From: Mytilus californianus
Taxonomy: Eukaryota; Mollusca; Bivalvia; Mytilida; Mytilidae
Direction of reading: 5' to 3'
Assembly (NCBI RefSeq): GCF_021869535.1
Contig: NW_026262581.1
Location: 113,674,771-113,738,770, forward strand
Length of the DNA stretch: 64,000 nucleotides
In this document: piece after piece, positions 58,301 to 64,000 of the stretch
Layout of the letters: each line of letters opens with the position of its first letter
Numbering within the stretch: the stretch's first letter is position 1
Notes under the pieces: generated by a model
What the model saw: only the letters and a program-made list of their open reading frames with translations
The model's database searches: none
What the model was told of the DNA's origin: nothing
Position numbers and translations under genes: made by a program

Positions 58301-61300
58301 GACCTTGCAAGGTACGCACATACCAAATATAGTTATCCTATTACTCATAATAAGAGAGAAATTAACATTACAAAAAAATCTTAACTTTTTTTTCAAGTAG
58401 TCACTGAACCATGAAAATGAGGTCAAGGACAATGGACATATGACAGACGTAAACTTCATATCATAAGGCATCTATATACAATGTTTGAAGCATCCAGGTC
58501 TTCTACCTTCTGAAATATTAAGCTTTTAAGAAGTTAGTTAACGCCTCTGCCGCTGCCATTGGATCACTATCCCTATGTTGAGCTTTCTGCGACAAAAGTC
58601 GCAGGCTCCACAAAAACTGCATTTGACCCCTATGTTCTATTTTTAGCCATGGCGACCATGTTTGTTAATGGATCAAAACTTCGGATAAAATTAATAAACC
58701 AGTTACCCTAAGGAACATTCAGTTAAAGTTTAGAAGTATTAGGCCCAGTAGTTTCAGAGGAGAAGATTTTTAAATGTTAGCAAACATGATGAACAAATTG
58801 TGTAAAATTGTCTTTAAAGGGCAATAACTCCTTCAGGGGTCAATTGACAATTTTGGTCATATTAACTTTTTTGTAGATCTTACTTTGCTGAACATTTTTG
58901 CTGTTTACAGTTTATCTTTATCTTCAATAATATTCACGATAATAACCAAAAACTGCAAAATTTAGTGGTAATTTTAAGGAAATTTTGCAGTTTTTGGTTT
59001 TTATCTTGAATATTATTGAAGATAAAGATGGGTTGTTTGGATTGTCTGAAAATTGCAGGGCTGATAGATCTTGACCTATTAAACATTTTTACCCCTGTCA
59101 GATTTGCTCTAAATGCTTTAGTTTTTGAGATATAAGCCAAAAACTGCATTTGGCCCCTATGTTCTATTTTTAGCCATTGCGGCCATGTTTGTTGATGGAT
59201 CAAAACTTTGGATACAATTTATGAACTAGATACCCTAAGGAACATTCAATTAAAGTTTGATGGTATTTGGCCCAGTCGTTTCAGAGGAGAAGATTTTTTA
59301 AATAGTTTACGACGACAACGACAACAACAGACGACGGCCGATGACAGACGTCAAGTGATGGCATAAGCTCATATGGGGCCCTTCGGGCCTGGTGAGCTAA
59401 AAATGACAAAAGTGATTATGGCCTAATTCTCCTAGTAAGTTTTTCACTCAAAATCAATATGCCTATTATTTGGGTTTAAAGTTTTATATATAAATCAATT
59501 GCATTTATAAGCTTCTGATTCATTAAAAAAAATATGTTCAAATCTGGATGATTTTCCAATAATCCTGACTGCCTAGATAGTCTTGTGTTTGCATTGAGAA
59601 GGGTGTTATTCGGTTGATCCCCAGCAGAATCAAACCAAATACTTCACAAATGGTATTTGTTGCCATGTGTTCAGCAAGGCAATTCAAGGAGAAGGAGAAA
59701 AGACTGGTCAGCTCATAGTCAGAATAACAGTTTCAAGTATGGTGACATGTCTTCCTGCAGAAAGTATCTATATTAGCTAGCATGTTTAAAAAAATCTGAC
59801 TAAGTAGGTGCGTTTTGCACAAATAAGGTGAAATCTATGCAACATGTTATCATTTTGATTATATATGTATCATCATTTTTCTGTGAAATCATAACTCTTT
59901 TTGTTGAAAATCATGCGCTGCTAGGAAGTTTCAATGGACATGAATGGTCTTTGTGAAGGTTAAACTTATTCTTGAATAACTTACATCTTCTAATTTAGGT
60001 TTCATGTTTAGTTTCCTCTTCCTCTTTCTACTGCCTTCTGTTGGATAGGACATTCTTAATAAAGAAACCTGTCATAAAAAAAAAATGATGATGACATTTT
60101 ATACTTTTTTGCTATTCTCCACATTTTATGTAATCCATCAGTATGACTTGTGCGCAATAATATGATCATTCATAATCTGGTTTACCCTTTTGTTAGATAT
60201 AATTAAGAAAAAAAACCAAATATTTCTTCTACAGCAGTTGTTGGTTATGTCAATGAATTGTTACTAGGTAGAAAATGCTTTTTTTTTCTGATTTAACTAA
60301 AGTATCCCCTGTTTTGTTTGAAAATAGTTGTTTTGGGATATATAGATCAAAAAATATTTTGAAGAAAATTTCATGTAAAATTCTTGAGATAGATGTTTTT
60401 CCCCTCTAAAAAACTGAAACATCATATTTCATTAAATTTCATCCACCAAAAAAAGAAACTGATGACTACTGGAATAACTATTTTATCTTATAATATGCAT
60501 ACAAAAGACTGATATGTTATCGAAATTTTTCATTGAAAATGCATAATAATTTTTGGAAAATAATTTTATCAAAATTTCTGTTCAAACTATTCAAAAACAT
60601 TAAACACATATACCTTGAACTCAAGTGGGAGACAACTATTTTCACAAAATGTTTAATATTTACTATAACAGAAAATTGTATATCCCTTCTTTTCATTAAT
60701 ATAAACATAAGTATACAAAACGTTACCAATACCTGTTTCTTTACTTGTTGTAGTTGAACATTTCCTTCACTAAGTCCATAAACTTTCAATGCCTGTTAAA
60801 AGAAAGGACAACCAAATTCCAGTTGGTATCGATTGGCTAACATTTGTCTTATTGTAAATGCATTTCACATTATAATGGTTGGTTTTTTATCAGAATTTTA
60901 TGGTGGGCAGATGCGGCCATTTCACCTTTTCGCGTTTTCTCCTTTCACTTTCACGCGAAATCGAGAAATCGAGGAAATCAGGAAATCGAGAAATAGAGAA
61001 ATAGAGAAATCAGGAAATCGAGAAATCAAGAAATCAAGAAAGTGAAAAAGAGAAGACGTGAAAGCGAAAATGGGAAATAGATTTCTCGATTTCCCGATTT
61101 CTGGATTTCTCAATTTCCAGATTTCTCGATTTCTCGATTTCCCGATTTCTCGATTTCCCGATTTCTCGATTTCGCTTTCTCGCTTATTCGATTTCCAGAT
61201 TTCACGATTTCTCGATTTTGTGTTTGCAAAGTGAAAGGAGAAAACGCAATAACGCGAAAAGGCGAAATGGCCGCATCCGGCCACCATAGAATTTGGTAAT

Positions 61301-62329
61301 TATTTAATATTTTGATTAGGATAGAATAACAGCACTTATGGAGAATCCAAAATCCATAGAAAGTCACCAGACCTTTTGGGCCAACTGACAAAGACACATG
61401 ATGACTGGCAATAATTGATAATGAGACATGCCAATATATAAACAACAGACATTAAAGTATTGGCAAAATATCACTCAGCATAGCATAAAAGTGAGCATCC
61501 AACTGTACATCTAGTTAATTTGGTTGGCCAAAAAAAAATATTTGCAAATTTAAAGACAAAACAAAGAATTGAATACATCATCATACAGATGTACAACTTC
61601 AAACATCTAATTTTTTTTGAAGAAGCATATTAGAACTCCACTAAAAATATAAATCTAAATTTCTTCACAAATCAAATAATATTAGATTTTGCCATGGAAG
61701 CTAACTATTACAAAATTAGTTTCTTAAGGGTGATATCAACTGGATGTTACTGCAAACCAACCACATTATCTTCTATTTTGTTAAGGAGCAAGAAAACAAG
61801 ATCAGGTGCTTCCATATATAAGAAATAAATAATACAGGTTATATACCTCTGGCATACCAGGTTTATCTAACCAGTCTGCCAATACCTTCTCTTCTGTTAA
61901 ACCATTATCTCTGAAATAAATAGACAAAAAAACCTGAAGAAGTACCGAGACTACAAGTATATTTAAAGTGCAACAAAAACTTTTTGAAAAGCTATGAAAT
62001 TGTCCCTCTTTTTCAAAAATGTCTTGGTTATCAATGTCATTTAGCTGATGTCTAGTTGAGGAATAATAACCCCCCTCCCCTTTAACCCCCCAATATGAAA
62101 CTAAGGAGATGTGGTATGGTTGCCAATGAGACAACTATCCACCAAAATTCAAATTAATCACTGTTTGATTTAGTAATTTGTATCTTCCAGTGGTACTTTT
62201 TGGCCTGAAATGTGCCACTCATTAATAAACACAATCTAAGCTAAACTAATAGATGAATAGATACTTGTGAAAACCTGTTTATACTCACCTTAATTCTGGC
62301 AGAACATTAAAAATGAATGAGATCACATC
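52225..62329 (-). CDS. AOPEP: Aminopeptidase O, C-terminal part (seven 3' exons; 5' exons outside window)
   Basis: Exons in order of translation: 62289-62329, 61847-61910, 60733-60792, 59985-60068, 54915-55031, 53357-53443, 52225-52371; 600 nt in all, encoding the last 199 residues and TAA. All junctions keep frame (first intron phase 2, the rest phase 0). As I recall human AOPEP, an M1 zinc aminopeptidase related to LTA4H and aminopeptidase B, the segments WLDKPGMPE, RKRKRKL, QLVLFLEILLE, HRWCELVIKHK and AMGVYLYGE match its C-terminal region in order. That region is a basic nucleolar-signal stretch followed by the LTA4H-type helical-repeat domain. The zinc-binding HExxH and GxMEN motifs lie upstream, beyond 64000. 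No exon for the preceding segment was found between 62330 and 64000. In the human protein this C-terminal domain packs on the catalytic core and limits substrate access; this is inferred from family structure. Confidence 0.9.
52430..52530 (-). repeat. Intronic segment duplicated at 53175-53260
   Basis: GACAATAGCTC..ACTGGTCATG, AGAATAAAATGTTTGT and CTATTGGCTGCATTT occur in both places in the same order and orientation, flanking the HRWCELVIKHK exon's 3' intron. The copy at 53175 has a short deletion. This makes the 66-codon ORF at 53051-53251 resemble the intron-read extension of the last exon. Confidence 0.7.
52695..52875 (+). repeat. GCGTCTGAAGC-type bivalve repeat
   Basis: Copy of the 45080-type unit lying in the last AOPEP intron: CATGCGTCTGAAGCACTTTC, CTTCATCAGGAACGCTCAT and AGCCAAATCCATCTAAGG. 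A further decayed piece lies near 53635 (GTAGCCAAAACCATCTC). Confidence 0.72.
53357..53443 (-). CDS. AOPEP: AOPEP exon: conserved HRWCELVIKHK helix
   Basis: Acceptor TTTTTTACAG, donor CATCAG|GTTAGT; 29 codons. It encodes VQHRWCELVIKHKVQKFYQD then LREFLLNHQ. It corresponds to human VRHRWCELIVKHK, the strongest match of the seven exons, with a following helix. Confidence 0.94.
53444..54914. other. AOPEP intron without other features
   Basis: It contains a repeat tail near 54005-54075 (related to 24765). Nothing coding was recognised. Confidence 0.5.
54915..55031 (-). CDS. AOPEP: AOPEP exon: first helices of the C-terminal helical domain
   Basis: Acceptor GGCTTTTTCAG, donor GCAGAT|GTAAGT; 39 codons. 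It encodes LAPLQLVLFLEILLEDEKIP and then ANQLVNIRTRYHMMSQNAD. This matches the human segment with QLVLLLEHLLEQ and LQRTYHLQDQDAE in spacing and pattern. It is preceded by a 4.95 kb intron. Confidence 0.9.
55941..56117 (+). CDS. Unrecognised short ORF, possible first exon of a nested plus-strand gene
   Basis: The ATG at 55941 has a good Kozak context (ACACATGG) and opens MAARNTIGNPLDDISTFQNE followed by VKNIMRHAG. The stretch 55930-56120 is clearly richer in G+C and CpG than its surroundings, like a promoter-proximal first exon. It lies in the 4.95 kb AOPEP intron on the opposite strand. I recognise no family. The only in-frame donor seen is weak (AACGAA|GTGAAA), and the frame otherwise stops at 56115-56117. 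It could equally be an unstable relic or the CpG-rich end of a repeat. Confidence 0.3.
   Translation: MAARNTIGNPLDDISTFQNEVKNIMRHAGAYICHSMRHFWSISAIGARRTSFPITERA
57407..58611 (-). mobile_element. Array-bearing element nested in the 56150-59397 repeat
   Basis: The plus strand starts CAAGAGTGCACACGCTGAAA then TGTCTCGCC. It carries about seven ~148 bp units (each with CATGAAAATGAGGTCAAGG, CATGTACACCTT and CCAAATATAGTTGACC). It ends with the hairpin CTGCGACAAAAGTCGCAGGC. Read on the minus strand, the terminal GAGCCTGCGACTTTTGTCGC matches the left end of the 49251 element. The host unit reads continuously across it (AAGCCAA then AAACTGC), so the insertion point is exact to within two A residues. 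Confidence 0.85.
58916..59027. repeat. Long hairpin created inside a tandem unit
   Basis: CTTTATCTTCAATAATATTC..CCAAAAACTGCAAAATT (58916-58962) is answered by AATTTTGCAGTTTTTGG..GAATATTATTGAAGATAAAG (58981-59027). Other units of the same element lack the second arm, so it is a local inverted duplication. Confidence 0.85.
59985..60068 (-). CDS. AOPEP: AOPEP exon: basic nucleolar-signal-like segment
   Basis: Acceptor TTATGACAG after a T run, donor GAAGAT|GTAAGT; 84 nt in phase 0. It encodes VSLLRMSYPTEGS then RKRKRKLNMKPKLED. The cluster RKRKRKL lies where human AOPEP has its reported nucleolar localisation signal, suggesting that sorting signal is old. Function here is inferred. Confidence 0.85.
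60733..60792 (-). CDS. AOPEP: AOPEP exon: start of C-terminal domain
   Basis: Acceptor TTTTAACAG, donor AAACAG|GTATTG. It encodes ALKVYGLSEGNVQLQQVKKQ, exactly 20 codons. Phase fits both neighbours. The wider open frame at 60517-60789 includes intron sequence. Confidence 0.85.
60899..61288. mobile_element. Complete fold-back element, TATGGTGG termini, GAAATCGA-repeat core, GAATTT target duplication
   Basis: The left end TATGGTGGGCAGATGCGGCC then ATTTCACC faces the right end GGCGAAATGGCCGCATCC then GGCCACCATA. The core is (GAAATCGA)n-type repeats on the left (60955-61045) and their reverse complement (TTTCTCGAT)n on the right (61080-61215). GAATTT precedes and follows the element (60893-60898, 61289-61294). 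The 70-121-codon ORFs rich in Arg, Ser, Glu and Ile come from the simple repeats. It sits in the AOPEP intron between exons 61847-61910 and 60733-60792. Confidence 0.88.
61847..61910 (-). CDS. AOPEP: AOPEP exon: linker helix and WLDKPGMPE motif
   Basis: Acceptor TTTATTTCAG, donor CCAGAG|GTATAT. It encodes DNGLTEEKVLADWLDKPGMP then E. The W-L-x-x-P-G-x-P pattern is the junction of catalytic and C-terminal domains in LTA4H-like M1 peptidases (the LTA4H equivalent is WLYSPGLPP, from memory). Confidence 0.88.
62095..62145 (-). repeat. Tail fragment of the mussel ~0.5 kb repeat
   Basis: GGTATGGTTGCCAATGAGAC on the plus strand is the reverse complement of the family tail. Confidence 0.72.
62289..62329 (-). 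CDS. AOPEP: AOPEP exon: end of catalytic/thermolysin-like region
   Basis: Acceptor ATATTTTACAG, donor TTAAG|GTGAGT. It encodes DVISFIFNVLPEL and leaves AG, completed to Arg by the next exon. This aligns with human QDFLQMLLENIPEEKR-type sequence before the linker. It is only 41 nt, a micro-exon-sized piece supported by both splice sites and phase. Confidence 0.82.
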
Positions 62330-62889
62330 CTGTAAAATATCATTAGTTGTGTAAGTGCTTAATTCAATATATCATGCAAAGAACAAGTACTCTTTTATCA
62401 TAGGATTATTTAGAATTATGCTGTTCTATAGTAAAAAATTAAATACCAATAAGCTTTATTTTTCATTTATAAAATAACAACTTTTAAACACTAAATATGT
62501 ATTAAATTCATGGAAAACTAAAAATATTTAAGCACATCATAGAAAATATTCACTTCTTTCTCTTCCCATATTTACATGTACAACCCAGCTACAAGAGTTA
62601 TTGTTCTTTGGTGGGTTTTTTTCTGGCCTGCCTTGAATACAGCGTTTATGATTTATATAATATAGAAATATTTAAAGGTACAACATGATTGTTTCACTGT
62701 ATTATCAAATCATAGTGAAAATCTGTGTAAATGGAATGCCATGTTGCCCATTAAGTGCCCCTACTTGGAATAATGAATATTCCTCCTTTTCTCTTATTAA
62801 ATATCTGAAATAGTCCCAATCATGTTTCACTATTGGTCTTAAAACCTGGCAATACATTTTTTGTTTGCCTATATTTTGGCATTGCACAA

Positions 62890-63185
62890 GGTTAAGCTTT
62901 TAATGTCCTTAAATTAAATCCATTGGAGGTGTACTGATTGATAATTTGGCTGGAAGAAATTGGTCTATTTATTAGTTAAAATTGGTCTGTAAACTAGCTT
63001 TCAATAACTGCCAAGTACTCGTAGATCACCACTTTTAAGTCTTTTGTATTTGTCTTTTGTTTTTGTGGTAAGTACCAATCTGACCAACCTGTCAAGCCCT
63101 TTCTAACTGATCTTTACAGTTTGTTCTTATGTCATTTTGTTATACCAATGTCTTTGGTCAGGGGAGGGCTGAGTGCTCACAAAAA
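62890..63185 (+). repeat. Mussel dispersed repeat, 5' part
   Basis: CATTGGAGGTGTACTGATTG parallels 29608, and CTGATCTTTACAGTTTGTTC..GGTCAGGGGAGGG parallels 27330-27400. It is degraded and lacks the tail. Confidence 0.55.
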
Positions 63186-63785
63186 TGTTTAAAATGTTTT
63201 TGTCTTTAATGGACTAAAATACATACGCTGAAAATGTTTTTGAATTTGTTAAGTTTTATCATTTCCTAAGTGCTCCTAGCACTAGTTATCACACAGTTAT
63301 ATATATAAGTACCTGACAGGACAGTTGTCATCAAACGCATATACTTATCTAGATTCACTCCAATTATATTTGAATAGCACCAGCCATCCAATGTTCTACA
63401 TCATTAATTGTAAATGTGTTCACATTTTTAAATGTATGCATGAACATAAAGAGAAAAAAAATATGCATTGACGTTTTGGTATTAAAGCAAACATGTAGAA
63501 TAAATTGCTTAGCCGACCGCAGCTGGACAGACTGGGTCCAACCCTGAACAGTTGGGGAAAAAATGGACACAAAAAAAATTCTTTCCCTCAAGATATGGTC
63601 ATAATCTTAGTTAAAATTTCCAATGGAGTTTGCAACCATAATGACCCATTTAAATACATCATAAAAGTCTTAAAATAGAAAATGACATACATAATCATGG
63701 CTAAAATTAATATTCCTTAATAGTAACTTCTAATAATAAATTGACAGCTAATCATCTCAAGACAATACAACATTTCTTTATACAT

Positions 63786-63858
63786 AATTTAAAAGCAGTG
63801 TAAGGGAGGTAATCAAAACGTTGTGTTTGGATTACCACCCTTACACTGCTTTTAAATT
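63786..63858. repeat. Near-perfect 29 bp-arm hairpin
   Basis: AATTTAAAAGCAGTGTAAGG plus GAGGTAATC at the left is answered by GATTACCACCC plus TTACACTGCTTTTAAATT at the right: 28 of 29 paired around a 15 nt loop. It is likely a tiny MITE; pre-miRNA-like geometry is noted but not claimed. Confidence 0.8.
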
Positions 63859-64000
63859 GTCTTAAGTAATTGTCCATTAACCAGGAAACCCGTTTTTTCC
63901 CCTTTTTTGCCCCTAATTCCTAAATAGTTTGAGCCATAACCCCCCAAAGCAAATCCTAACCATTCCTTTGTGGTATGGAAACTTGTGGTATAATTTCAGA

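Larger units (their letters stand above)
56150..59397 (-). mobile_element. Large bivalve repeat with ~500 bp tandem units and GGGCCCTTCGGGCC end
   Basis: Read on the minus strand it begins TTAGCTCACCAGGCCCGAAG, a high-copy bivalve sequence I recognise, followed by a GTTGTCGTTGTCGTCG-like stretch. About four ~500 bp units follow. Landmarks in plus orientation are TTATTTGTAGATCTTACTT, CAAAAACTGCATTTGACCCC, CCCTAAGGAACATTCAGTTA and CAGTAGTTTCAGAGAAGAAG. Unit three is split by the 57407-58611 element. ORFs inside are by-products. It lies within the AOPEP intron between exons 59985-60068 and 54915-55031. Confidence 0.78.

Noticed and set aside
57899..58471. ORFs of 78-93 codons on the minus strand with repeated LTLTSFSWFS
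   Set aside because: Translations of the ~148 bp tandem units; no independent coding evidence.
60833..61445. Overlapping ORFs rich in Glu, Ile, Arg and Ser on both strands
   Set aside because: All derive from the (GAAATCGA)n simple repeats of the fold-back element.
63300..63591. Possible further AOPEP exon on the minus strand (DVEHWMAGAIQI)
   Set aside because: It does not resemble the AOPEP segment expected before DVISFIF, and no compatible splice pair was found.
1..64000. tRNA or rRNA genes
   Set aside because: No cloverleaf-like A/B box pair or rRNA segment was recognised by reading; a tRNAscan-SE or Infernal run would be decisive.

Overview
The window is animal nuclear DNA, AT-rich and dominated by repeats, with genes split by long introns. 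The repeats point to a bivalve, most likely a marine mussel of the genus Mytilus. A 3' tail containing TCTCATTGGCAATCATACC recurs at least ten times on both strands, and I recognise several other high-copy bivalve repeats. The genus is inferred from recognised repeats and two gene families, not from a search.

Two host genes are well supported. The first (25493-38911, +) is an R-spondin, a secreted enhancer of Wnt signalling. It has five coding exons: signal peptide, furin-like repeat 1, furin-like repeat 2, thrombospondin type 1 repeat and a very basic tail. All introns are phase 1, and the joined exons give 334 codons plus a stop. The second (62329 down to 52225, -) is the 3' part of aminopeptidase O (AOPEP), an M1 metallopeptidase. 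Seven exons encode the last 199 residues, including a basic nucleolar-signal-like segment and the helical C-terminal domain; the catalytic exons lie beyond 64000. The two genes are convergent, with 13.3 kb of repeat-rich DNA between their stop codons.

Layout: 1-3842 holds the 5' part of a Ty3/gypsy-type LTR retrotransposon on the minus strand (LTR, gag, and pol through to RNase H) with open frames. 5.1-5.6 kb holds two adjacent palindromic MITE-like elements. 8-9 kb and 22.5-23.5 kb hold related elements with an internal array of ~160 bp units. 11.2-13.5 kb holds a direct duplication in which each copy gained a different insertion. 18.26-20.71 kb is a ~70-copy 35 bp minisatellite. 25.5-38.9 kb is the R-spondin gene with repeat-filled introns. 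42-51.7 kb is a repeat thicket with a fold-back element, bivalve dispersed repeats and a nested element. 52-64 kb is the AOPEP 3' region, whose largest intron holds a ~3.2 kb tandem-unit element interrupted by another element, and whose next intron but one holds a second fold-back element.

No rRNA, tRNA, CRISPR or bacterial-type operon structure was seen. The most unusual signals are a fold-back family sharing TATGGTGG termini but different palindromic cores, a group of elements sharing a terminal hairpin but carrying unrelated tandem arrays, and the minisatellite upstream of R-spondin.
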